A stretch of 23,041 nt of DNA from CAZRWH01 sp964603905 (GCA_964603905.1 CAZRWH010000021.1:1-23041), one strand, 5' to 3'. Shown: positions 14,170-21,967, counted from the first letter of the stretch. Notes: a model not told the origin generated them from the letters alone. Numbers and translations are program-made.

Positions 14170-14733
14170 CTATCTTCGAATCACCCAAGCATCCAAATTT
14201 CCATCAAATTCCAAAACCCGATCAATCAACTCCTCAATCACAGCATCGGTAGTTTTAATATCAGCTCGCTCCATCATGCTCCTTCCAGTAACAATTGGAC
14301 ATCCAGCCATCTCAGGACAAATTAGTTCAAGAGCAGCACGAGTAGCAACAACAGCCTCTTTCACTTCTGCAAAAGACACAAAATCTAGCCCAGTTCTTGC
14401 CGCAAAAATGCCCACACCACATCTGTCAAACAACTCAAATCTCTTCTCATGACCAGGACGGCAGTAAGAAAAAACATCATAAGGATCATTTACATCAATA
14501 TATCCTCCATCCAAAGCTATTGGCCTAACACCTCCTTCGCCATCTGAAGCAATAGATATTCTGATATCATCTCTCGCTCCCACTCCACTAATGTGAAATG
14601 ACGCAGAATCAATTTCATATCCCACTAGAGGATGTACATCTTGAGGCCTGAGACCACGACTAGCCGTCATAAAATAGATAGGCCCTCGATAACCATAAGT
14701 ATCGGCAGAAGGAAAACTAGATTTAAATTCCAT
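14170..14733 (-). CDS. Hypothetical protein upstream of ftsK
   Basis: A 187-residue protein of unrecognised family. There is no signal peptide or membrane helix. It has five cysteines, three of them near RCGVG, LICPEM and AGCPIV. The N-terminal half is rich in Gly, Ser and Asp and looks like strands (for example GGYIDVNDPYDVFSYC). The C-terminal half is helical (AEVKEAVVATRAALELICPE and the final EELIDRVLEF segment). It has a strong promoter of its own at 14757-14784 and stops 67 nt before ftsK, so ftsK may be partly read from this promoter too. No functional link to ftsK is visible beyond order. Confidence 0.75.
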   Translation of the reverse strand: MEFKSSFPSADTYGYRGPIYFMTASRGLRPQDVHPLVGYEIDSASFHISGVGARDDIRISIASDGEGGVRPIALDGGYIDVNDPYDVFSYCRPGHEKRFELFDRCGVGIFAARTGLDFVSFAEVKEAVVATRAALELICPEMAGCPIVTGRSMMERADIKTTDAVIEELIDRVLEFDGNLDAWVIRR

Positions 14734-14756
14734 AAGGATTGAATTACAGGAGTAGC

Positions 14757-14784
14757 ATTATACATACCAACCACACCTTGTCAA
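14757..14784 (-). promoter_or_regulatory. Strong sigma-70 promoter
   Basis: On the minus strand a perfect TTGACA (14784-14779), a 16-nt spacer and a perfect TATAAT (14762-14757). The ATG at 14733 follows after a leader of about 17 nt. It is the best consensus match in the window. Confidence 0.85.
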
Positions 14785-14810
14785 AAAAAACCCCCTCCTG
14801 ATACCCTACC

Positions 14811-14845
14811 AACTGCTTCTCACTACTCATTACTCACTACTCACT
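14811..14845. repeat. Degenerate heptamer array directly upstream of gltX
   Basis: In 7-nt register: AACTGCT, TCTCACT, ACTCATT, ACTCACT, ACTCACT. Only 4 nt separate its end from the gltX ATG, so it probably forms part of the mRNA leader or of the promoter. I could not find a convincing -10/-35 pair for gltX in this interval. Confidence 0.75.
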
Positions 14846-14849
14846 AACA

Positions 14850-16331
14850 ATGAAGACTCGTTTCGCACCTTCACCAACAGGGTTCCTACATATAGGAGGA
14901 CTTCGAACCGCACTTTACGCATACCTTTTCGCTCGAAAACAAGGAGGGAAATTCATCCTTAGAATCGAGGACACAGATCAAAAGAGATACACAGAAGGAG
15001 CTACAGAAAACCTTATCCGCACCCTCAAATGGTTCGGACTTGAATACGACGAAGGCCCATATTTAGAAGATGGAGAACTTAAAGAAAAAGGAGAATTTGG
15101 ACCATATTTCCAATCAAACAGAACAGATATTTACAAAAAATACGCAGACGAACTCCTAGAAAAAGGACATGCATACCACTGTTTCTGCTCGCCAGAAAGA
15201 CTAGAAAAAATGAGAATGCAACAAGCAGCAAACAAACAAGCTCCAATGTACGACAGACACTGCTTATTCCTGTCAGAAGAAGAAAAAAAAGAACGAATAG
15301 AGCGCGGTGACGAATTCGTAATACGACAAAGAATTCCTGAAGACCCACCAAAGATCGTTTTCGACGACATGGTTCGTGGACACATGGAGTTCGACCCAAA
15401 AACTATCGACGACCAAGTCCTAATCAAATCAGATGGATTTCCTACATATCACCTAGCAAACGTAGTTGATGACCACATGATGGGAATCACACACGTAATC
15501 AGAGGTGAAGAGTGGCTACCATCAACACCAAAACACGTGGCTCTTTATCAAGCTCTAGGTTGGGACACCCCAACTTTCGCACATATCCCACTGCTTCTGA
15601 ATCCTGATAAAACCAAGCTTTCCAAGAGACAAGGAGATGTCGCAGCTGAAGACTACATTCAAAAAGGATATCTAAAAGAAGCGATCATAAATTTCATCGC
15701 ATTTCTTGGATGGAACCCTGGAACAGAAGAAGAGTTTTTCACAATCGAAGAATTAATCGAAAAATTCTCAATCTCACGAGTCCAAAAAGCAGGAGCAATA
15801 TTCAATCTAGAAAAACTTGAATGGATGAATGGACACTACATCAGAGAAAAAACTGTAGAAGAACTAGCCGAGCTAATCATGCCTCGCCTACAAGTAAAAT
15901 GGTTTGAAGAAACACAATATGCAGACGGGAAAGATCCTTATTTCCTAAAGGTTGTAGAAGTCATACAAACAAGAATGAAAACACTTAACGACGCACCAGA
16001 AATGCTTAAACCATTCTTGGTAGAAAAAGTACCTTTTGAAGAAGAGTTATTGCTAAGAGAAAAAATGAAAGTAGATAAAGAAACAGCAAAAAAAGCTTTT
16101 GAACTGCTATTAGAAAAACTACCTAACATCGAATTCACCGAAGAAGGCTTGAAAGAAGCTTTGATCCCCGTAATAAAAGAGGCAGAGATGAAAAACGGCC
16201 AAGTATTATGGCCAATGAGAGTCGCATTAACAGGAGCACAGTACTCCCCTGGCGCATTCGAAGTAGCAGCCACTCTTGGAAAAGAAAAATCACTCAAGCG
16301 AATCCAAGCGTATCTAGACAAATTAGCGTAA
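14850..16331 (+). CDS. gltX: Glutamyl-tRNA synthetase
   Basis: Charges tRNA-Glu (and, in many bacteria with GatCAB, also tRNA-Gln). At 493 residues it is of normal length. The class I signatures are present: FAPSPTGFLHIGG with the HIGH element at 14-17 (HIGG) and KLSKR at 256-260. A zinc site of the E. coli type is present as Cys111-x-Cys113, Tyr134 and Cys138. The C-terminal anticodon-binding region ends in the family-typical ALTGAQYSPGAFEVAATLGKE segment. Whether it is discriminating cannot be told from the sequence by eye. It starts 4 nt after a heptamer array, and its last codons contain the -35 of the next promoter. Confidence 0.97.
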   Translation: MKTRFAPSPTGFLHIGGLRTALYAYLFARKQGGKFILRIEDTDQKRYTEGATENLIRTLKWFGLEYDEGPYLEDGELKEKGEFGPYFQSNRTDIYKKYADELLEKGHAYHCFCSPERLEKMRMQQAANKQAPMYDRHCLFLSEEEKKERIERGDEFVIRQRIPEDPPKIVFDDMVRGHMEFDPKTIDDQVLIKSDGFPTYHLANVVDDHMMGITHVIRGEEWLPSTPKHVALYQALGWDTPTFAHIPLLLNPDKTKLSKRQGDVAAEDYIQKGYLKEAIINFIAFLGWNPGTEEEFFTIEELIEKFSISRVQKAGAIFNLEKLEWMNGHYIREKTVEELAELIMPRLQVKWFEETQYADGKDPYFLKVVEVIQTRMKTLNDAPEMLKPFLVEKVPFEEELLLREKMKVDKETAKKAFELLLEKLPNIEFTEEGLKEALIPVIKEAEMKNGQVLWPMRVALTGAQYSPGAFEVAATLGKEKSLKRIQAYLDKLA

Positions 16332-16343
16332 AAATGGTATAAT
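16315..16343 (+). promoter_or_regulatory. Promoter of the pta-ackA operon region
   Basis: TAGACA (16315-16320), 17 nt and a perfect TATAAT (16338-16343), preceded by TGG for an extended -10. The -35 lies within the end of gltX. It is the only clear promoter before the run of six plus-strand genes up to ackA. Confidence 0.75.
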
Positions 16344-16368
16344 TCTATGACATTTAAATCATAAAATT

Positions 16369-17130
16369 ATGACTATCAACAAATCAGAAAACCCTAAGCT
16401 TCCAGAACAAGGAGAAGTCGAACCTCAAAAGCCAAACAAAGACATTGAAATCGACATAGAGGAACAAGATACAGTAATCAATCAAGAAGAGATCGACAAA
16501 GCAATAAAGCTTGCCGAAGATCTTGATGCAAAACTAGACGATGTAGAGAAAAATCGCGCAGAAATCATAAATATAATTTCTGCTCTTCTAACCGCTATCT
16601 ACGAATCTGGAATATTTCAATCATTCGAAAAAATCTGGAACAAGATCCCAGAAAGCGGACAAAAAGCAATCCTAGGAGACGGAATGTGGGGATATTTAAT
16701 GAAATCCAACAACATAACAGGCGCTTTGACAGAGATAAGCAGAGACCTTGCACAAGCTGGAATGCTAGAAACACCAGAAGGAATAACAGCCGAAAGCATC
16801 GCAAAGAACTCAAAACTTATGATGTCTACAATGAAATGGGTAGTTCGGATAGTAGGGATCATAAGACCAGAAGCAAAAGCTTTGATCCCAGTTATTGAAA
16901 CCACAGACAAGGCCCTGAACATCAAAGAAAGCATCTTGAGCGAAGTCCGAGTCGACATAAACGCTTCACGAGAAAGACTTAGACAAGAACAAGAAGCAAC
17001 TCATNNNNNNNNNNNNNNNNNNNNNNNNNNNNNNNNNNNNNNNNNNNNNNNNNNNNNNNNNNNNNNNNNNNNNNNNNNNNNNNNNNNNNNNNNNNNNNNN
17101 NNNNATGCTATAAATGTTACTCGACAATAA
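16369..17130 (+). CDS. Hypothetical helical protein, interrupted by an assembly gap
   Basis: Residues 1-212 are certain; a 100-N gap follows. The post-gap tail AINVTRQ and its TAA at 17128-17130 belong to this gene only if the gap happens to keep frame. Residues 1-60 are acidic and disordered-looking (repeated Glu, Pro, Asn). Residues 60-190 are mostly amphipathic helix with moderately hydrophobic stretches (NIISALLTAIYESGIF, STMKWVVRIVGIIRPEAKAL) but no clear membrane helix. Residues 195-212 resemble a coiled coil. It is the first gene after the promoter at 16315-16343. I do not recognise it. Confidence 0.7.
   Translation: MTINKSENPKLPEQGEVEPQKPNKDIEIDIEEQDTVINQEEIDKAIKLAEDLDAKLDDVEKNRAEIINIISALLTAIYESGIFQSFEKIWNKIPESGQKAILGDGMWGYLMKSNNITGALTEISRDLAQAGMLETPEGITAESIAKNSKLMMSTMKWVVRIVGIIRPEAKALIPVIETTDKALNIKESILSEVRVDINASRERLRQEQEATHXXXXXXXXXXXXXXXXXXXXXXXXXXXXXXXXXXAINVTRQ
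17005..17104. other. Assembly gap (100 N)
   Basis: Exactly 100 N. It hides the C-terminus of the hypothetical gene starting at 16369 and possibly more sequence. Confidence 0.97.
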
Positions 17131-17139
17131 CATTTATTC

Positions 17140-17439
17140 ATGCGTTTTCACGAGCTAAAAACATTACTGAAACAGCTTCTCAAAGAGAACTCTTGTCAAC
17201 AATGCAATTCCAAATACACAGAAGACGACGTAACAATACTTGGAAGCTTGAAAGACGAGGTGATCATGCATGTAACTTGCTCAAAGTGCCAAGCAAACGT
17301 ACTTGTTAACGCATCATTAAGTCGTAAACACAGGAAACTTGATGTACAAAACACTCCTGTATCTTCAAACGAGGTAATAGAGGTACATCAGTTCTTGCAA
17401 ACATTCGACGGAGATTTCAAAAAACTTTTTTCAGAATAA
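17140..17439 (+). CDS. Small zinc-ribbon protein
   Basis: A 99-residue protein with two CxxC knuckles, CQQC (19-22) and CSKC (47-50), about 24 residues apart. This is the usual arrangement of a zinc ribbon. The N-terminal 15 residues form a Leu/Lys helix, and the C-terminal 40 residues contain a further helix (EVIEVHQFLQTFDGDFKKLF). Related small proteins are often adaptor or nucleic-acid-binding proteins, but nothing specific can be assigned. It is 12 nt upstream of the lipoprotein gene, in the same operon. Confidence 0.8.
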   Translation: MRFHELKTLLKQLLKENSCQQCNSKYTEDDVTILGSLKDEVIMHVTCSKCQANVLVNASLSRKHRKLDVQNTPVSSNEVIEVHQFLQTFDGDFKKLFSE

Positions 17440-17451
17440 AAACAAAACAAT

Positions 17452-17793
17452 ATGAAAAAAACATTTGCACTCATTCTACTGCTAACAATCATGTCAGGAT
17501 GCTCTCTTACTGTATTTGACAACATAACTACAGAAGCTACAGAGGCATACGAAAACGTGAAAAACGAAGTAACCGAAAAGACCAACTCAGTCCAAGAAAA
17601 AATCGACCAACTAAACCAAGCTGCAGAAGATGTTAGCGACGCAGCCAACGCAATAAGTGAGGCTGTAGACAGCATCCAACAACTAACTGGAGACACCGAC
17701 CAAACAGAGGAAGTCACCGAAGAACCAACTGCCGAAACAGAAGAAACTACAGACACTGAAACTACTGAAGAAACAACCGATGCCGAAGTTTAA
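17452..17793 (+). CDS. Small lipoprotein with coiled coil and Thr/Glu-rich tail
   Basis: A 113-residue protein. The signal is textbook: MKK, then a Leu/Ile core, then lipobox IMSGC with Cys17 as the lipid-modified residue. Residues 25-80 form an uninterrupted heptad-like helix rich in Ala, Glu and Gln (VQEKIDQLNQAAEDVSDAAN). The last 30 residues are almost only Thr and Glu and are probably disordered. The pattern suggests a surface-anchored spacer or stalk, but no family is recognised. Its final 14 nt overlap the start of the PHP gene in another frame. Confidence 0.82.
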   Translation: MKKTFALILLLTIMSGCSLTVFDNITTEATEAYENVKNEVTEKTNSVQEKIDQLNQAAEDVSDAANAISEAVDSIQQLTGDTDQTEEVTEEPTAETEETTDTETTEETTDAEV

Positions 17794-18475
17794 AGCAGCA
17801 CTTCACAACCACACCTCTGACGACCCCAAAGACCCTATAAAGCATTCAGCAGATGAGCTTTGTGATTTAGCCATAAAAGAAGGCTACAAAATCGTTGCAA
17901 TCACATGCCACAACAAAGTCACAAAGATTCCAAAGCGAGACGACATCTTGGTAATTCCAGGAACCGAGCAGGAAATAGCAATGCGACATATAGTAATATT
18001 AAACGCGAAGCCAGAAGCAGAAAAAATATTTACCTACAAAGCATTACGCGCATACAAAAAAAAACATCCCGAGTCTCTAATCATGGCCGCCCACCCCTAT
18101 TTCCCCGGACCAAACATATTCAACGATACAATCCGTAAAAACATAGACTGCTTCGATGCAGTAGAATTGTCCTGGTGGTATACAAAGTGGCTCAATTTCA
18201 ACAAACGTGGAGAAAAATTAGCAAAGAAATTCAACCTCCCATTCATAGCAACACCAGACACGCATAATTTACGATTCTTCGGTACAAACCTATGCGAAAT
18301 TGACGCAAAAGAACTTACCATCGAATCTGTTATTCAGGCTTTAAAAACAGGCAAATTCAAGAACATAACACATCCAGTATCAATCTGGACTATGCTAGCT
18401 ATGCCATTTATCGCACTCAAGGACAAGACTTGGCTCGCAAAAGAGACTTTGATAAGATGGCTACGCAATCGCTAG
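17780..18475 (+). CDS. PHP-domain metal-dependent phosphoesterase
   Basis: A 231-residue single-domain protein. PHP-family metal ligands are visible: HNH (H9, H11), H44 in ITCHN, the Glu in GTEQE (63 or 65), H70, H105 in AAHPYFPG, and D160/H162 in PDTHN. Family members hydrolyse phosphate esters or nucleotides using two or three metal ions. One difference is Cys at residue 43, where most relatives have Asp (TDH). There is no export signal. It starts inside the end of the lipoprotein gene (14-nt overlap) and is followed 12 nt later by pta. The substrate is unknown. Confidence 0.88.
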   Translation: MPKFKAALHNHTSDDPKDPIKHSADELCDLAIKEGYKIVAITCHNKVTKIPKRDDILVIPGTEQEIAMRHIVILNAKPEAEKIFTYKALRAYKKKHPESLIMAAHPYFPGPNIFNDTIRKNIDCFDAVELSWWYTKWLNFNKRGEKLAKKFNLPFIATPDTHNLRFFGTNLCEIDAKELTIESVIQALKTGKFKNITHPVSIWTMLAMPFIALKDKTWLAKETLIRWLRNR

Positions 18476-18487
18476 CACAAAACAAAA

Positions 18488-19483
18488 ATGAAAAAATTTC
18501 TGGCCGACATTAAAAAGCGGGCCAAAAAAGCACCTGGAAGAATTGTCTTCCCAGAGGCAGCTTTGGATGACCGCGTACTTCAAGCTGTAGAACAAATTTT
18601 AAAAGAAAAAACAGCAATCCCTATATTGATCGGATCTAAACTCGCAATAACAAAACGAGCAAAAAAACTAAAAATCGACCTGAAAGACACCGAAATCATA
18701 AACCCCAACAAATCCCCTCTCACAGAGAAATACGTAAAAGAGTTCGTAAAACTACGCAAACACAAAGGGGTAACCGAAAGAAAAGCTTGGGAAACAGTTC
18801 CAAAGGTAAACTACTTCGGAACAATGGTGGTTCACATGGGCGACGCAGACGGGATGGTATCAGGGACAACGTGGTCAACCGCCGAAACCGTCAGACCCGC
18901 ACTTCAAATCATCAAAACAAAAGAAAAATTCCACAAAGTATCAGGACTTTTCTTCATGATATTAGAAAAAAGGCTCCTTCTCTTTGCAGACTGCGCAATT
19001 ACAATCGAGCCAAACAGCCACGACCTTGTAGACATAGCTTCCGACACAGCTAATACAGCTTGTAATTTTGGATTAAAACCAAAAGTTGCAATGCTCTCGT
19101 TCTCAACAAACGGCTCAGCACGCGACCCTCATGTCGACAAAGTAAGAGAAGCGGTAGCTTTGGCAAAAGATCGTCATCCAAAACTTGCAATCGAAGGCGA
19201 AATGCAGGTTGATGCGGCTCTTGTACCTGAAATTTGCAAAAGGAAGTTCCCTAAATCCAAACTCAAAGGAGACGCAAACGTACTTATATTCCCTAGCCTA
19301 GAAGCAGCCAACTGTGCATACAAACTTGTAGAAAGACTGGCTGGAGCACAGACAATTGGACCGGTCCTTCAAGGATTAAAAAAACCAATCAACGATCTAT
19401 CACGAGGATGCAAATTCGAAGACATTGTGAATATTGCAGCAATCACATCAGTCGAAGCACAAGAAGAACGCAAATGTAGATAA
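18488..19483 (+). CDS. pta: Phosphate acetyltransferase
   Basis: Converts acetyl-CoA and phosphate into acetyl phosphate, the first step of acetate formation. The 331-residue length matches the short, single-domain Pta class. Recognisable family segments are GRIVFPEA near the N-terminus, ADGMVSGTTWSTAETVRPAL (around 119-138), ANTACNFGLKPKVAMLSFST, EGEMQVDAAL, and the C-terminal ANVLIFPSLEAANCAYKL and IGPVLQGLKKPINDLSRG. There is a regulatory-domain-free start directly at the catalytic fold. The next gene is ackA, 44 nt downstream, so the two steps of the pathway are encoded together. Confidence 0.95.
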   Translation: MKKFLADIKKRAKKAPGRIVFPEAALDDRVLQAVEQILKEKTAIPILIGSKLAITKRAKKLKIDLKDTEIINPNKSPLTEKYVKEFVKLRKHKGVTERKAWETVPKVNYFGTMVVHMGDADGMVSGTTWSTAETVRPALQIIKTKEKFHKVSGLFFMILEKRLLLFADCAITIEPNSHDLVDIASDTANTACNFGLKPKVAMLSFSTNGSARDPHVDKVREAVALAKDRHPKLAIEGEMQVDAALVPEICKRKFPKSKLKGDANVLIFPSLEAANCAYKLVERLAGAQTIGPVLQGLKKPINDLSRGCKFEDIVNIAAITSVEAQEERKCR

Positions 19484-19492
19484 AGCAATCGG

Positions 19493-19527
19493 CTACTCTC
19501 TACTTCTTACTCCTTACTCACTAAAAT
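19493..19527. repeat. Degenerate heptamer array abutting the ackA start codon
   Basis: In 7-nt register: CTACTCT, CTACTTC, TTACTCC, TTACTCA, CTAAAAT, with the ackA ATG following immediately at 19528. It fills most of the 44-nt pta-ackA spacer and resembles the array before gltX (ACT-rich units). Confidence 0.7.
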
Positions 19528-20663
19528 ATGAAAATCTTAGTCATAAACAGCGGTTCTTCATCGCTCAAACTTCAACTCATCGAATCAAAAAAATGGCGAA
19601 TCCTCTACAAAGGTCACGTCGACGGAATCGGACTTAAGTTTTGTGAATACCTAAGCTCGCACGGCTCACCAGAGGCATGCAAACAGATTAAGAGCCACCA
19701 CACAGCTTTTAAATTCGCGGTCAGCCACATGCTTGAAAGCGGAGTAATTGAAGATCTTTCCGAAATAGAAGCTGTCGGACACAGAGTTGTACACGGAGGC
19801 GAAAAATACACAAAAGCCACAAAGATAACACCGTCAGTAATCAAAGAGATCAAGAAGCTTTCCAATCTGGCGCCACTCCACAACCCACCAAATCTCGAGG
19901 GGATAAAAGCCTCAAAGAAACTTCTACCAAATTCGCCAGACGTTGCAGTATTCGACACAGCTTTCCATCAGACAATGCCTGAAAAAGCGTTCATGTATGG
20001 ATTACCTGAAGAGTTTTATAAAAAACATCACATAAGAAGGTATGGATTCCACGGAACAAGCCACAAATACGTATCAGAAGTAGCACGCAAAATGCTCGGC
20101 AAGCGAAAATCAAAGAACCTAATCACATGCCACATCGGCAACGGAGCATCAATAACCGCAATCAAAAACGGAAAATCGATAGACACATCCATGGGATTCA
20201 CCCCAATGGAAGGAATCATGATGGGAACAAGACCTGGAGATTTTGATCCAGCAGTAATTTTCCACATGCTCAAAACCACAAAAACATCGCCAGAAAAGCT
20301 TTATGACAAACTTAACCACGAAGCAGGACTCAAAGGAATATTCGGCAACCAAGATGTACGACAACTACGCGATGCATGGTTCAAGAAAAAAGACAAAAAA
20401 GCCAAATTAGCCCTCGACATGTACTGTTATAGGATCGCAAAATACATTGGATCATACCTTGTCGCTCTAGGACAACTAGACGGACTAATCTTCACAGGAG
20501 GAGTCGGCGAAAACGCATGGTACATCCGAAAATGGGTTTGCAACTACCTGCAAATCGACCTTAACGACACAAAAAACAAACGAACAGAATTCCCTCTAGC
20601 CAAACCAAAGAAAATCTCGCGTGGACGACCAGTCGTGTTGGTAGTTCCAACAAACGAGGAGTT
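19528..20663 (+). CDS. ackA: Acetate kinase, C-terminus lost in an assembly gap
   Basis: Transfers the phosphate of acetyl phosphate to ADP, giving acetate and ATP. 378 residues are visible. Family signatures are N7 in VINSGSSSLK, R86 in GHRVVHGG, D143 in VFDTAFHQTMP, H175 in YGFHGTSH, the phosphate loop HIGNGASITAI (202-212), R235 in MMGTRPGDFDP, and TGGVGENA (323-330). The sequence enters the gap right after VVPTNEE, which in this family is close to the end, so perhaps 15-25 residues are missing. The T-rich frame after the gap (ending at 20814) is not its C-terminus, in my view; that DNA fits a minus-strand gene start better. It forms the acetate pathway with pta just upstream. Confidence 0.94.
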
Positions 20664-20763
20664 NNNNNNNNNNNNNNNNNNNNNNNNNNNNNNNNNNNNN
20701 NNNNNNNNNNNNNNNNNNNNNNNNNNNNNNNNNNNNNNNNNNNNNNNNNNNNNNNNNNNNNNN
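20664..20763. other. Assembly gap (100 N)
   Basis: Exactly 100 N. It hides the ackA 3' end and the remainder of a minus-strand gene that starts at 20804, so the true distance is probably longer than 100 bp. Confidence 0.97.
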
Positions 20764-20804
20764 TCTGATGATTCTAAATTATCTGGATTTGATGGTGTTG
20801 TCAT
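20764..20804 (-). CDS. N-terminal start of an unidentified gene, cut by the gap
   Basis: Read on the minus strand, an ATG at 20804 opens MTTPSNPDNLESS and runs into the gap. The codons are A-rich and T-poor like all genes here. The leader (AAATTAAATAAGA) is of the kind seen before other starts in this window, and the gene lies 42 nt downstream of the gene ending at 20847 on the same strand. The opposite reading, 16 T/G-rich residues ending in TAA at 20814, has atypical codon use. It would be the third gene of the operon with the two paralogues upstream. Thirteen residues do not permit an assignment. Confidence 0.5.
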
Positions 20805-20846
20805 TCTTATTTAATTTATCGTTTTAAATCTTTAAAACTCTATCAC

Positions 20847-21923
20847 TTAATACGAATCACCCGCAAACAAAAACGCCTCGATAAACACTTTTGAGTCATC
20901 GTTCTCTTCAAGGATCTCAGGAAGATCACTCCGTCTCATTATGTTGCTCCACCAACCAGCACTACCCAATGAAACTTCTTGATACTTCAAGACATTGTTC
21001 AGCACAATCGGCAAAACATTTACCGAATAATCTGGCCCCCTCCCCATCCATCTAGCAATCTTGCCAGGCTCTTTTATAATTGGATTATCGATACGAACAT
21101 AAGCAGAAATAGGTTGTGCTTCACCATCGACAACAATTCTTATCATAGCAAGCCATCCAAACTTTTTATTTAGCTTCTCAAAAGCATCAGCAAGTAAATC
21201 ATCCACCTCTTGCTTAGACTGACCAGAAAGAGGAATAGTTATTTTCGGAACAGCTCGTTTTTCTGCAAGTTCATCAAGAGTTTTGCCCCAACCATTTTCT
21301 CCCTGCATTAGAAGAACAACATCTTCCGGCAATCCAAAAGAAAAACCACTCGAATGAAGCGAATAAAACATTTCCTTACTCAGCTCAAAACCATATCCAG
21401 CTTGGTTAAACTCCTCAACACTTTGCGCTGGAGAAATTCCACCAAGAACATCGCAAGCAATGTCATACTTACCTGCCTTAGCATAACACGCACCAGTAGC
21501 GCTACCTTCATGCGGCTTCCTATACCTATCACCGGCCCTCAATTCCATAGGTCTAGACGAACCTCCAATTCGATTGCGAACAATCGTCTCCAAATAATGG
21601 CGATCCCCTTTTGAAAAAGGCTTAGACAAATCCATAGAACGCTGAGTTCCATTACCCAGCTTCTCATTTATTGCAGGCCTATATCCCATCCCTGTACCTC
21701 CTGTTTCAAAAGCGGCCCTTTGCATAACAGGACGCTGAGCATCAGACCTCCTCATTACCAAGTCAACTTTCATACTAATTCCCGCTCGAGCCTGCTCTTC
21801 GTATGAAGTAGGATGTTCTGGAGTTACACGCCTTATCCTAGCAGACAAGCCTCTTGTGTCAGCCTCATCAAAACGAGCCAACTGATCAAAATCCGCACTT
21901 TCAGGAGTTGATATTTCGTTCAT
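20847..21923 (-). CDS. Hypothetical protein, member of a tandem paralogue pair (downstream copy)
   Basis: A 358-residue protein, related over its whole length to the protein encoded at 21968-23038. The first 22 residues are identical between the two. Other strongly shared blocks are LSKPFSKGDR (around 100-109), RAGDRYRK, GACYAK, EFNQAGYGFELS (around 178-189), GKTLDEL, ITIPLSGQ, MIRIVVDGE, and the C-terminal KVFIEAFLF. There is no signal peptide or membrane helix, so it is probably cytoplasmic or exported by an unknown route. I recognise no catalytic motif or family. It starts 44 nt after the upstream paralogue's stop. Confidence 0.8.
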   Translation of the reverse strand: MNEISTPESADFDQLARFDEADTRGLSARIRRVTPEHPTSYEEQARAGISMKVDLVMRRSDAQRPVMQRAAFETGGTGMGYRPAINEKLGNGTQRSMDLSKPFSKGDRHYLETIVRNRIGGSSRPMELRAGDRYRKPHEGSATGACYAKAGKYDIACDVLGGISPAQSVEEFNQAGYGFELSKEMFYSLHSSGFSFGLPEDVVLLMQGENGWGKTLDELAEKRAVPKITIPLSGQSKQEVDDLLADAFEKLNKKFGWLAMIRIVVDGEAQPISAYVRIDNPIIKEPGKIARWMGRGPDYSVNVLPIVLNNVLKYQEVSLGSAGWWSNIMRRSDLPEILEENDDSKVFIEAFLFAGDSY

Positions 21924-21926
21924 ATT
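21859..21926. repeat. 68-bp exact direct repeat, copy 1
   Basis: The 5' end of this paralogue, including the ATG and 3 nt before it, is identical to 22974-23041 at every base, including third codon positions. The flanking coding sequence is much more diverged. A second exact match of 26 nt lies at 21613-21638 and 22725-22750. Confidence 0.9.
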
Positions 21927-21967
21927 TTTTGAAAATTAAATTTTTAATTACACAACCATCTAAACAA

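Noticed and set aside
14739..14764. Plus-strand promoter for gltX (TTGAAT ... TATACA)
   Set aside because: The spacer is only 14 nt, and the same bases form a much better minus-strand promoter.
20544..20804. Minus-strand 86-residue frame across the gap
   Set aside because: Only its first 13 residues are credible; the part beyond the N run is antisense to ackA.
20664..20814. C-terminal extension of AckA across the N run (SDDSKLSGFDGVVILI)
   Set aside because: The frame depends on an arbitrary 100-N gap, the codons are T/G-rich unlike ackA, and acetate kinases normally end soon after the TNEE motif.
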